NCBI GenBank assembly: GCA_947626425.1
Contig: CANQRX010000001.1
Location: forward strand, 1-64,000
DNA: 64,000 nucleotides
Source: an uncultured Bacilli bacterium
GTDB lineage: Bacteria > Bacillota_I > Bacilli_A > RF39 > UBA660
Direction of reading: 5' to 3'
Shown here: positions 1 to 8,289 of the stretch, in pieces
Layout of the letters: every line of letters begins with the position of its first letter
Position numbering within the stretch: position 1 is the first letter of the stretch
Made by a program: the position numbers and the translations under genes
Notes under the pieces: model-generated
Database searches by the model: none
What the model was told of the DNA's origin: nothing
Seen by the model: the letters and a program-made list of their open reading frames with translations, nothing else

Positions 1-151
1 TTTATATCAAGATTTTCATCTTAATATCTTTTTCAAACGGTGTTGCCTATTTTCCATAAAACTTTTCACACTATCTATAATTATATAAATATTTAAGCCT
101 AAACTCAAGATTTAGTATGATTCATGATTTCACATATTTTAAGCAAACTTT

Positions 152-1444
152 TTATTTCAAAACATAATATGTATTTTTACCACTTCCCACTTTAACCAAA
201 ATATTCTTCTTTAACAATTTCTCAAGAATCTGTTTGGCCCTTGTACTTCCAACATTAAGTATTTTTTCGACATCTAATCGTGTTATTGGCTTTTTGGTTT
301 GAAAACTATTAATAACAAGTTCTTCCTGTGAATAATTATTAAAATTATTTCGATTATTATCAGTATAATTTCGGTTTGGTAAAGTTATTTTAAAAACATT
401 TTCTGATAACTCAATTGTTGGTTTTAATTTATAATCTTTATATTCGTTTATGATTCTTCCTATCCCGGTTCCGTAATTTTCAACATAATTTAATCGATGA
501 AAAATTTGAGCAAAATTAGGATTTCGAGATTCAGATACACCATTATAAACATCATTTAACGATAAAGTGCTAATTAATCCTCCCGTCGAATTAATTTCAA
601 TTCGATCATCAAAGATTGATAATAATATGCTTCCATTGAAATGATAATCACGATGAATAATGGCATTTAATAAAGCTTCCCTAAGAGAAAAATCAGGATA
701 ATCTTTTTTATCAATTCTTTGCAAACCTTCAAAAATAGAATTTATATGATTAGATAGATTCATATAATAAAAAGCATCTTCAACAATTTTTAAATAAGAA
801 CCTCTTAGTTCTTTTCGATCTTTAAATAAGGTTTTATTTGTTCCATCAAAAATTGCACATTTAATTGTATAAGGATTTTGATCAGATAATAAAAGGGCTA
901 AATTATTAAACTTATTATCGGTAATCATTTTTAAACTTTTATACTTTTCTTTCGAAAAATCAATATTTTTCTTTTTAAATATTTCCTTTGCATAATCAAA
1001 TGTTAAATCTTGAATGATTGCTACTTCCTCTTCAAAATTTGTTTTAGAAGATTCTACTAACATTTTCCTAATAATTTCATCAGTAGCTTGAATAGTTGAA
1101 GAACCATGTCTAATATAAACACCACTAGGTTTTAAACCTTTGTCTGCTAAATAATAAGGTTTACCTGGAGCAGATGTAATATGTAATTCAATAATATCTT
1201 TTTTATTTATCTCTTTGATTTCGATATTCGTATAGGTAGTTAGATTACCAATTATACCTTCCCTTATCATTCCACTTAACGATTCAACATCACTTTTTAC
1301 ATCTTTTAAACCCAATACTTCACCATTATCAGTAATTCCAATATAAATAGTTCCTCCTTTAGAGTTAGCTAAGGCAACAACTTCTTTTTTTATATTTTTG
1401 TTTAGTTCCTGTTTTAATTCCACAGTTTCAGACTCTATGTACAT
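152..1444 (-). CDS. AlbA_2 / HATPase_c_4 family regulator (ATP-binding, winged-helix C-terminus)
   Basis: About 430 residues. The N-terminus has the AlbA_2 (Schlafen AAA-4 type) signature, with E-x-x-E-x-K at the start and SKGGTIYIGI near residue 35. A GHKL-like ATPase part follows: REALLNAIIHRDY near 260, STGGL near 290 and ENYGTGIGRI near 325. The last 60 residues look like a winged helix. I chose the ATG at 1444, after GGGTGATTATT; a further upstream start has no better ribosome site. Family members are putative transcriptional regulators, often tied to stress, defence or mobile loci; the target is unknown. A paralogue lacking its N-terminus lies at 5500-6714, so the two flank the truA-divIC-yabP block. 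Confidence 0.85.
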   Translation of the reverse strand: MYIESETVELKQELNKNIKKEVVALANSKGGTIYIGITDNGEVLGLKDVKSDVESLSGMIREGIIGNLTTYTNIEIKEINKKDIIELHITSAPGKPYYLADKGLKPSGVYIRHGSSTIQATDEIIRKMLVESSKTNFEEEVAIIQDLTFDYAKEIFKKKNIDFSKEKYKSLKMITDNKFNNLALLLSDQNPYTIKCAIFDGTNKTLFKDRKELRGSYLKIVEDAFYYMNLSNHINSIFEGLQRIDKKDYPDFSLREALLNAIIHRDYHFNGSILLSIFDDRIEINSTGGLISTLSLNDVYNGVSESRNPNFAQIFHRLNYVENYGTGIGRIINEYKDYKLKPTIELSENVFKITLPNRNYTDNNRNNFNNYSQEELVINSFQTKKPITRLDVEKILNVGSTRAKQILEKLLKKNILVKVGSGKNTYYVLK

Positions 1445-1542
1445 AATAATCACCCATTAACATTATACATAATTATTAAATTTTTAACAATCTAATCGGT
1501 CACTTTTCGGTCACTATATAAAAAAATCCTAATTAACCACTG

Positions 1543-2262
1543 TCAATTAGAATTCTTAGCCAACTTCATTTGTAAACTTAAAACATATTCATCATAAAAT
1601 TTTAAAAAATCTCCATCATCAATAAGGCTTTCTTTACATGCTGGCTTTTTTTCTTGGACTTGCCTTAATTGCCAAAGCTTTTGGGCTTGTCCACAAAAAT
1701 CTTCCCAGACCATTTCAACATCAAAAGCTTCTTTAATTAAATCATCCAAAGTCATTTCCCCCATTAAATTACAAACACTCATTCTCTCCACTGGAATAAA
1801 ATGATAACATTCTTCATTATCCAGTTGCGATTTAGAAATAAAATTTTCCAAAAACAAAGCATAATTTTTAATTTCTTGATCAGAAACAAGTAAATTCGGG
1901 AAAACTTTATTTAAAATGTCCTTTAAAACTTTTAAATTTTCCAAGCAATTATTATAGTATTCCTTTTTTATAATAAAAATTCCATTTTTATCAAAATAAA
2001 CATATCTAAATTCTGATATTATTTTTAAATTATAATAAAAGTCCTTCCAATCATATTCTCTTCGATGATTATCTTGAAATTCGTTATTTAATAACTCCAA
2101 TTTATTTAACATTTCTTTTCGTTTAAAAGAAAAACGGGATAAATTATTTAGTTCTTCTTTTAAAAACGCAATTTTTTTACTACTATTATGACTCTTATTT
2201 TCCAAAGATTTTATCTTTCTTTCTAATGTTGATTGCTCTAAATCACTAATAAATAAAGTCAT
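1543..2262 (-). CDS. hypothetical coiled-coil protein
   Basis: Unrecognised protein of 239 residues. Residues 10-70 are rich in Lys, Glu and Leu with heptad-like spacing and probably form a coiled coil. The rest is mixed alpha/beta, with an acidic segment around 'MTLDDLIKEAF'. There is no signal peptide and no membrane segment. The start has a good ribosome site (GGAGGGTTTATC then ATG). It follows truA on the same strand after about 80 bp, so it may be the last gene of the divIC/ECF-like/truA transcript. No function can be assigned. Confidence 0.75.
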   Translation of the reverse strand: MTLFISDLEQSTLERKIKSLENKSHNSSKKIAFLKEELNNLSRFSFKRKEMLNKLELLNNEFQDNHRREYDWKDFYYNLKIISEFRYVYFDKNGIFIIKKEYYNNCLENLKVLKDILNKVFPNLLVSDQEIKNYALFLENFISKSQLDNEECYHFIPVERMSVCNLMGEMTLDDLIKEAFDVEMVWEDFCGQAQKLWQLRQVQEKKPACKESLIDDGDFLKFYDEYVLSLQMKLAKNSN

Positions 2263-2343
2263 GATAAACCCTCCAACTAATTAAAGATTATATCATAAAA
2301 ATTCTAAATGTTAAGACAATTTACATATAAATTTTATTGCCAA

Positions 2344-3066
2344 CTAATACTTAATTTTTATTAGATATAGTCCTTGGGCAGGGACAACTAAAAATTCTTT
2401 TTTGTTTTGAGGTTTAGCTAAAGATTCTTTAATTTCTTCTATTGAGGCTTTGCCTCGACCTACATCGACGATTGCCCCGACTAAATGGCGAACCATATAC
2501 CGATAAAAACTTTGCCCTGAAACTTGAAAATACCAAAAATCATTTTCTTGCCATATTTGAAAATCATTAATTACTGAATGATAATCATCTCGGACTCCCG
2601 AGACAAAATTTTGAAAATCATGGCATCCTAAAAATAATCCTGCTGCTTTTTTCATTAAATCTAAATTTAGTTTTTGGGAATAGCAAAAGGCATAATTACT
2701 ATAAAAAGGATTTTTTTCACCACCATATATTTTATATAAATAAGTTTTTTCAACCACATCAAACCGGGCGTGAAAATCGTCTTTAACTTTTAAAATAGAA
2801 TTAACACTTAAATCTTTAGGTAACAAGCCATTTAAAATAAATTTTAATTTTTCTTCATCAAAGTTATAATCTAAATCAAAATGCACACATTGATCAAGAG
2901 CATGAACAAAAGCATCTGTTCGGCCGGCTCCTTTTACTTCGACATTTCTCTTATTTAAAACGCTTAAAACTTTCTCCAATTCTTTTTGCACACTTCGGCC
3001 CTTATTTAATCTTTGAAAACCTAAAAAATTACTACCATCATAGCTAATTCGTGCCAAATATCTCAT
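2344..3066 (-). CDS. truA: tRNA pseudouridine synthase A
   Basis: Cytoplasmic enzyme of about 240 residues, the usual TruA length. It isomerises uridines 38-40 of the tRNA anticodon arm to pseudouridine. Evidence: the start RYLARISYDGSNFLGFQ, the catalytic-Asp motif GRTDAFVHA near residue 50, and the C-terminal RYMVRHLVGAIVDVGRGK. The family motif is normally GRTDAGVHA; here Phe replaces the Gly after Ala, which is unusual, but the Asp is kept. The ATG overlaps the end of the upstream ATPase-like gene by four bases, implying coupling. In many Bacilli truA follows ecfA1-ecfA2-ecfT, which explains the two ECF-like genes just upstream. Confidence 0.95.
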   Translation of the reverse strand: MRYLARISYDGSNFLGFQRLNKGRSVQKELEKVLSVLNKRNVEVKGAGRTDAFVHALDQCVHFDLDYNFDEEKLKFILNGLLPKDLSVNSILKVKDDFHARFDVVEKTYLYKIYGGEKNPFYSNYAFCYSQKLNLDLMKKAAGLFLGCHDFQNFVSGVRDDYHSVINDFQIWQENDFWYFQVSGQSFYRYMVRHLVGAIVDVGRGKASIEEIKESLAKPQNKKEFLVVPAQGLYLIKIKY

Positions 3067-3704
3067 TTTCCACCTCGATAAACAGCTTTTAAAGTTTCGC
3101 TAAAAGTTATTTCATGATCAATTTGATGTCCACACTTTTCTAAGTATTTAACTAATTCTACTGTCCAAGGCATTTTCACATATTTATATAAACTATCATC
3201 ATAAAAATTATCAACAAACCGAAAATTTTCTCCTTCGGTAAACAAAATAAAATCTTTGGTAATTTCACTAACAAAATTCATATCATCTTCTAAAACAATA
3301 ATCGATTTATCTTGTTTTTCCACTAAATTTCGTAACAAACGCCAAAAATATTGTTGTTCACTATAAATTAATGATTCAAAAAAACGGTCAATAATAATAA
3401 TTTGCGTTTTTAAAAGTAACAAATAACACAATTGCATTTTTTGCCATTCTACTGTTGTCAAAAATTCAACTTTTTCTTCTAAAATTTTTTCATCTAATTG
3501 GACTAATTTTAAAACTTTTTTAATTTTAGCTAAAGAAACATCCAAAGTTTTAAAATATTCTAAACAATTGAAGTCATTGTTATTATTTTTTTTTAAAATA
3601 TACCCTGATGTTTCACTATTTTTCATATTTGATAAATCACCCGGAAAATTAACAACGACGGATATTTTATTTTTTTTCAAAAGTTTACTCATTTTAAGTG
3701 CCAT
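3063..3704 (-). CDS. degenerate EcfA2-like ABC ATPase (catalytic motifs lost)
   Basis: About 213 residues. Overall shape and position suggest an energy-coupling-factor ATPase: it sits directly before truA, and its C-terminus (MPWTVELVKYLEKCGHQI, then TFSETLKAVYRG) resembles the EcfA C-terminal helices. The catalytic motifs are gone. There is no Walker A GxxGxGKS; the signature is LTTVEWQ in place of LSGGE/Q; Walker B reads IIIIDRFFE with Arg at the catalytic Glu; the switch His is replaced in IVLEDDM. I chose the ATG at 3704, eight bases after GGAG; upstream alternatives at 3710 or 3737 are poorer. It overlaps the upstream ATPase by 16 bp. It is probably a pseudo-ATPase, though the frame is intact. 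Confidence 0.6.
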   Translation of the reverse strand: MALKMSKLLKKNKISVVVNFPGDLSNMKNSETSGYILKKNNNNDFNCLEYFKTLDVSLAKIKKVLKLVQLDEKILEEKVEFLTTVEWQKMQLCYLLLLKTQIIIIDRFFESLIYSEQQYFWRLLRNLVEKQDKSIIVLEDDMNFVSEITKDFILFTEGENFRFVDNFYDDSLYKYVKMPWTVELVKYLEKCGHQIDHEITFSETLKAVYRGGK

Positions 3705-4378
3705 ATACATTTCTCCAATTCTTCTTTTGTCAAACAAATATGATTTAATATGCCATACAATTTAAGTTGCAAAGATAAATTAATATAAAAAGGAATTGAA
3801 TATCCTAATAATTTCATTAATTTTTCTTCTTTCATAACTGCTAAAGTCGAACCTTCAATAGCTACCATTTGATTCTTTATAACCATTGTATATTCAAAAT
3901 TTAAGGTATCTTCTATTTTATTTGTTGCATATATTATAGTTATATCAAGTTTTTTTAAAAATGAAAACAATTTTCCTTGTTCGTCACTTGTTAAAATGGA
4001 GCTTAGATCATCAATTATCATAAATTCGGGTTTTGTTAAAACCTTTTTCATTAAAGCAATTTTATAATCAATCTTTTTTTCGTTTTTAAACAACGATTTT
4101 AATAGTTTTTGATATTTTTTATTTTCATTATAATTTAATTCTTTTTTCCAATCAGTATCTTTACTTTTGTCCAAAAAATAACTTTCAAACTTTCCATTTA
4201 TCGTAATACATTTTCTTTTTTTGCAAAATTCTTTAAGCAATAAAGACTTTCCACAGCCACTTTCGCCTAAGATGCAAACAGACCTTCCTTTTTTTAATTT
4301 AAAGTCAAAACTATTAAGAAAAATGCGGTTATTTTTTTTTATTGTTAAATCATCACATTGTAAGTAAATATTTTCCAT
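3689..4378 (-). CDS. EcfA1-like ABC ATPase with altered catalytic residues
   Basis: About 229 residues. Walker A is intact (GESGCGKSLLLKEF, near residue 38) and Walker B is FMIIDDLSS, with Asp where EcfA has the catalytic Glu. No LSGGQ signature is recognisable, and the switch region reads IIYATNKIED, with Asn for His. The C-terminus ('SIPFYINLSLQLKLYGI', then LTKEELEKC) matches the EcfA helical tail, which supports ECF ancestry. In working ECF transporters the two ATPases drive EcfT and vitamin-binding S components in the membrane; no ecfT is present here or elsewhere in the window. It binds ATP plausibly but hydrolysis is doubtful. Confidence 0.65.
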   Translation of the reverse strand: MENIYLQCDDLTIKKNNRIFLNSFDFKLKKGRSVCILGESGCGKSLLLKEFCKKRKCITINGKFESYFLDKSKDTDWKKELNYNENKKYQKLLKSLFKNEKKIDYKIALMKKVLTKPEFMIIDDLSSILTSDEQGKLFSFLKKLDITIIYATNKIEDTLNFEYTMVIKNQMVAIEGSTLAVMKEEKLMKLLGYSIPFYINLSLQLKLYGILNHICLTKEELEKCIWHLK

Positions 4379-4403
4379 ACTGCATCACTTTAATTATTGT
4401 ACA

Positions 4404-4438
4404 CAAAAAAAGCGAAAATTCAAAGATAAATTTTCGTT
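4404..4438 (-). terminator. Rho-independent terminator after divIC
   Basis: An eight-base stem (CGAAAATT at 4413-4420 paired with AATTTTCG at 4429-4436) is followed on the minus strand by CTTTTTTT. It lies directly after the divIC stop and separates the yabP-yabQ-divIC operon from the ECF-like/truA genes. Confidence 0.75.
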
Positions 4439-4738
4439 TTATTCTTCTTCATCGGGCATTTTTATAATAATTTCTCCGGGTAATGAATACATATATCTTT
4501 CTCTAGCATAACGAGCGATGTAATTATTATCATGTAATTTTGTTATTTCACTGTTTAAACTTTCCTCATCAGTTTTTAAACTTGCGTAATACTCGCTTAA
4601 GGAGGCAATGCTTTGTTTATTGTGAACAATTGCTAACCAATCTTGAAAAATGGTCCCTACAAAAAGAAACAAAATCGCGACGAAAAAAACGGCTAAACAG
4701 CAAAATCTTCTTTTAGCTTTATGAGAAACTGTTTTCAT
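4439..4738 (-). CDS. divIC: septum formation initiator DivIC/FtsB family
   Basis: Small bitopic membrane protein of 99 residues. It has a positively charged cytoplasmic tail (KAKRR), one membrane segment at about residues 13-35, then an extracellular coiled coil ending in YARERYMYSLPGEIIIKMP, the conserved DivIC/FtsB C-terminus. In the family it works with FtsL and DivIB in the divisome. The order yabP-yabQ-divIC is the same as in Bacillus subtilis. I took the ATG at 4738; a GTG one codon earlier sits too close to the AAGGGGTGAT ribosome site. Confidence 0.92.
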   Translation of the reverse strand: MKTVSHKAKRRFCCLAVFFVAILFLFVGTIFQDWLAIVHNKQSIASLSEYYASLKTDEESLNSEITKLHDNNYIARYARERYMYSLPGEIIIKMPDEEE

Positions 4739-4832
4739 CACATCACCCCTTATCCTTAAATTAAATTATACCACTTTTAATAATTTAAACCTATAAGGAG
4801 TGTTATTCTTTACATTTATAATGTCAAATTTT

Positions 4833-5141
4833 TTACTTTCTTAAAATTTTTCTTGCTATTTTAATTCCTTTAGCTTTCAAAAATGACCAAACATATTTGC
4901 TAAACCAAAAACCACCGAATAAACAGAATAAAAAATAAAGATGGAATACGCCGCCATTTAAAAAATACATACTTACTAAATAACCTAAAACAATGTCAAT
5001 AATAAAAACAAAGGTTAAAATTGCTTGCCAAAGTTTATGGTACTTTTCAATAAGTTGAAAATGCCAACGGGAAAATATTCCAAACATAAGACCATAACCA
5101 AATGAAAAAAGAAAGGAATATAATTGTAAAACTTCATCCAT
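4833..5141 (-). CDS. yabQ: spore cortex biosynthesis membrane protein YabQ
   Basis: About 102 residues with three to four hydrophobic segments and a basic C-terminal tail (FLKAKGIKIARKILRK). The start LQLYSFLFSFGYGLMFGI is typical of YabQ. Its position between yabP and divIC matches B. subtilis, where YabQ is needed for spore cortex formation in the forespore outer membrane. Its ATG overlaps the yabP stop by one base (TAATG), so the two are translationally coupled. It is somewhat shorter than the Bacillus protein. Presence of yabP and yabQ is a good marker of sporulation ancestry. Confidence 0.85.
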   Translation of the reverse strand: MDEVLQLYSFLFSFGYGLMFGIFSRWHFQLIEKYHKLWQAILTFVFIIDIVLGYLVSMYFLNGGVFHLYFLFCLFGGFWFSKYVWSFLKAKGIKIARKILRK

Positions 5142-5434
5142 TATTTAAACAATTTAGCCATAAAACTTTCTTCTTTGGCTTTAGACTTTCCGTTTTCAAT
5201 ATAACTAAAACTATTTATTTTTCCTTTAATTCGTACTTTTCCATCATGGGTATCTAATTTTAAAATCTCTAGGCCACTTCCTTTTAAAAGAAGCATCCCC
5301 ATCGTCGTTTCTAATAAAAATTCTTCATGATCAAAACTACTTATTTTTTTTACACCAGTTAAATATATTTCTCTTCGGTCAATGATATTAATTTCATGAT
5401 TTGTTGTATTTAATTCCATAATTGATTGGTCCAT
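5141..5434 (-). CDS. yabP: sporulation protein YabP
   Basis: About 97 residues in a compact beta-rich YabP/YqfC fold: NHEINIIDRREIYLTGVKKI, then FLLETTMGMLLLKGSGLEI, then KVRIKGKINSFSY. In B. subtilis it is a mother-cell protein needed, with YabQ, for spore coat and cortex assembly. I chose the ATG at 5434, six bases after GGGTGAT; an upstream ATG at 5452 has no ribosome site. It is the first gene of the yabP-yabQ-divIC operon. The acidic/basic tail after residue 80 is variable in the family. Confidence 0.88.
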   Translation of the reverse strand: MDQSIMELNTTNHEINIIDRREIYLTGVKKISSFDHEEFLLETTMGMLLLKGSGLEILKLDTHDGKVRIKGKINSFSYIENGKSKAKEESFMAKLFK

Positions 5435-5499
5435 TTTTATCACCCAACACACTATATGCCAAAAGTTTTAAAAATATTCGAAATAAAAAATCAACAGGA

Positions 5500-6714
5500 T
5501 TATAATAATTCCCATTGACCATTTTTGTTAGAACCATTTCTTCTAATAATATTTTTATCTTTTAAAGTTTTTAAATTTCTAGCGACAGTTGTAACGTTTA
5601 CTTCTAAAATATTACTTATTTGGGCTTGAGTAATTCGCTTATTCGACTTAATAAGTTTTAAAATTCGATTTTGGGTTTCAGTTAAAGAATAAATGTTAGC
5701 ATTATCTACTGATTTTGGAAGTTTTCCTAAAGTTTCAGGATTTTTAAATTTAAAATTAACTCTAATAAAATTATCGCTAAATTCGTAAACATCTTTACTA
5801 TAAGATTTTAAAATTCTTGTTATTCCTGTTCCTAACTGTTCAACTAATTCTAAATCTTTAAACACCCTCATCAATTCCGGATGAGTTGGAGCAGAAAAAC
5901 CTTTTAAGAAATCTTCTTTGGATACATTAAGTGGCAATCCACCGGTAGAAGATATGGCAATATGATCATTAAATATTTCAAATTTTGGTGGATATTCACG
6001 TTCCCATAGGGTATGAACAAAAGCATTAGTTATTGCTTCCTTAATTGAAATGTTATCAAACATTTTAACTTCTTTCCGATCTTCACTAGTTATTTTCGTG
6101 AATGTTTTATTAACTAAATCAAACTTATTAATAACGTTTTTGGCGGCTTTAATTAAACAACAATATCCATATTCTTCGCTTTCAATTAAATCATAAGCAT
6201 CATTTCCTGAATAAGTTGCAACTTTAATTGAAATATCATTATTGTCAGCTAGAAGATAAGCAAGGTAATTATATTTACCATCTTCCATTATAAGTCCCAA
6301 TTGTTTAAAAAAGTTTTCATTAATTGGATATTTTTTTTCTTCATAATATATTTTTAATTGTGAAAAAGATAAATCTTGAGTAGGTGAAATAATGTTTTTT
6401 AAAGAACTTCTTGTTTGCTTACCATACGATTCTTCAATTTGTTTTTGACTCATAGAACAAGATGAAGCTACTCTAATAAAGCATCCCTCCGGTGTCATAC
6501 CTTTTTTTCTTAAATAATATGGTTTTTCATTTCCACTAGCAATTATAATATGTAAATATTTTTTACCAGATTCTTCTTTAACCTCAATATCGTATAAGCC
6601 CAAGGTAATTGGTAAGATATTATTTTTAATTCGATCTTTTATTTGTAATTGTAATTCATCAATGTTTTGATTTAGACCTACAATCTCGCCCTTATCAGAT
6701 ACTCCAATATACAA
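5500..6714 (-). pseudogene. 5'-truncated AlbA_2 / HATPase_c_4 regulator
   Basis: Paralogue of the gene at 152-1444 with the same motifs: AKGG-LYIGV, IKEAITNAFVHTLW, STGGLPL, EQLGTGITRI and a C-terminal winged helix (RITQAQISNILEVNVTTVA). The first possible start is a TTG at 6714, inside the conserved KGGxxYIGV strand. The frame stays open further upstream and encodes CISFLNAKGGN, the proper family sequence, but no start codon or N-terminal E-x-x-E-x-K is found there; about 35 residues are missing. The bases AAAGGTGGT before the TTG could act as a ribosome site by chance, so a short product is possible. It interrupts spoVG-yabP. Confidence 0.65.
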
Positions 6715-6904
6715 ATTACCACCTTTAGCATTTAAAAAGCTAATGCAATAATAACGCCATAATAAAAAATGCTTGCTTACTCTTTTTTATCCCTTTCCAA
6801 CTTTTATAATAGGACATTTTAACTTGTAAATCACTGAAACTTAAAAAATGCAAAGAAAAAGCAGATATTTAATCCACTTTTCGTTTTATTTTGAGTACTT
6901 TAAA

Positions 6905-7165
6905 TTAATCTTCTAATTTATTATATTCATCAAAAATAGCTTTCGCAAAAGCATCTCTAACTTCTTGATTAATTGGATGACATACATCTTTATAATCACC
7001 AGTTGCTTTTTTTCTACTAGGCATAGCTATAAATAAACCGTTGTCCCCATCAATAATGCGAATGTCGTGAATTGCAAAAGCATCATCGATTAAAACAGAC
7101 GCAATTCCTTTCAATCTTGAATTTTCTTTCGTAATTTTACGAACATTAACAGATGAAATTTTCAT
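6905..7165 (-). CDS. spoVG: septation / RNA-binding regulator SpoVG
   Basis: 86 residues, full SpoVG length, with the family start MKISSVNVRKI and the core RLKGIASVLIDDAFAIHDIR, then GLFIAMPSRK. In Firmicutes SpoVG binds nucleic acids and affects septation, capsule, virulence or sporulation genes. A strong ribosome site (GGAGGAGTAAGAA) precedes the ATG. Downstream on the minus strand a weak GC-poor hairpin with T-rich tail at about 6840-6880 may terminate it. It lies next to veg and yabG, near its usual context. Confidence 0.96.
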   Translation of the reverse strand: MKISSVNVRKITKENSRLKGIASVLIDDAFAIHDIRIIDGDNGLFIAMPSRKKATGDYKDVCHPINQEVRDAFAKAIFDEYNKLED

Positions 7166-7231
7166 TTCTTACTCCTCCTATTTCAATTATAAATATATTT
7201 TAAAGCAAAATATTAAATAATTCAAGGCATT

Positions 7232-7444
7232 TTACATTAGTTTTACCACCACATCTCCAATTATGACATCAGCAAAATTAAAACTTTTTTCACTACCATC
7301 AATTAAAACCGTAAAAACATATGGATAAACCGCGGATAAAACCCCTTCATATTGGTAATTTTTATTTCGCATACCATAAACTTTTACTTCAACTTTTTTA
7401 TTCAAATAGTTCAAAAATTTTTCTCTTACTAAATCTAAATTCAA
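7232..7444 (-). CDS. veg: Veg protein (DUF1021), biofilm-related regulator
   Basis: 70 residues. The core GMRNKNYQYEGVLSAVYPYV, then FTVLIDGSEKSFNFADVIIG, is the Veg/DUF1021 fold. B. subtilis Veg stimulates biofilm gene expression; the mechanism is not firmly known. The start appears to be TTG at 7444, six bases after a GGGGG run; an ATG three bases earlier is in a different frame. It directly follows yabG (11 bp), as in B. subtilis, and is likely cotranscribed with it. Confidence 0.9.
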   Translation of the reverse strand: MNLDLVREKFLNYLNKKVEVKVYGMRNKNYQYEGVLSAVYPYVFTVLIDGSEKSFNFADVIIGDVVVKLM

Positions 7445-7455
7445 ACATATCCCCC

Positions 7456-8232
7456 TTATCTTGGAAAGCCAACGTACATCATTCCATTGCTTTTAATTCC
7501 GCCCATTCCATTTGGTCCATATTTTGTTTTGGAAAGTAAATCCACTAAATCAATTTCTTTATTTCGTTCTGTCATTGACAAAACCGTAGCAATTATGGCA
7601 GGATCTAAGCAATGGATATTTATTCTTTTGGGGCTAGAAGCAAAATTAGCCCCTGCCCTTATCAATTCTTCATAGTTACTTTGACAAGCTCCAGCGATAA
7701 TGACAAGCTTTTCATGACTTTTTTCATACCGCCTAGCTTCTTTAACAGCCTTAATAAAACTCATGGAATTTCGATAATTGCCACAATCTTTAGGGCTTCC
7801 CTTCTTTGGATAATATGCATCATGACCCGTAATTATAACTATATCTGGTTGATATTCTTTCAAAAGGTTAAAAATTTGTTTAGGAACTTCTTCTTCACTT
7901 AACTTTTTTCCAACAACTTTAACTTTATTAATTTTATAAAATTTTATACATCTTTTTAAATAATCTTCATCAGCATCAATGTGTAATACTTTCCCAGGCA
8001 TATAAAAAAATTCTCCCCGATCATTAAAAACATCTAAATCAAGAATTAAATCTTCATCACATTCTCTATCTTCTTGCACATAAATTTGTAAATCTTCCAA
8101 CGGGGCATCAGCATATAAACGAACTTGCATCCCTTTTAAATATGCCGTTTGGCCTTTAATTTTTATAATTTTAAAAACAATATCATGTTGATAACTAATT
8201 CTTGTTACAAAATCTCCAACCTTAAAAGTCAT
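7456..8232 (-). CDS. yabG: sporulation-specific protease YabG
   Basis: About 258 residues. N-terminal KVGDFVTRISYQHDIVFKI and the later segment IVIITGHDAYYPKKGS are typical of YabG, a mother-cell cysteine-type protease that trims spore coat proteins (SpoIVA, SafA). I chose the ATG at 8232, six bases after AAGGAG; the open frame runs upstream another 19 codons but has no ribosome site there. In order rsmA-yabG-veg, as in Bacillus. With yabP, yabQ and spoVT it supports a sporulating ancestor. Confidence 0.9.
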   Translation of the reverse strand: MTFKVGDFVTRISYQHDIVFKIIKIKGQTAYLKGMQVRLYADAPLEDLQIYVQEDRECDEDLILDLDVFNDRGEFFYMPGKVLHIDADEDYLKRCIKFYKINKVKVVGKKLSEEEVPKQIFNLLKEYQPDIVIITGHDAYYPKKGSPKDCGNYRNSMSFIKAVKEARRYEKSHEKLVIIAGACQSNYEELIRAGANFASSPKRINIHCLDPAIIATVLSMTERNKEIDLVDLLSKTKYGPNGMGGIKSNGMMYVGFPR

Positions 8233-8289
8233 ATGCATCTCCTTATTAAAACATATGAAAAAAGTTAAAAAAAAAGCCATAAATTCCAT

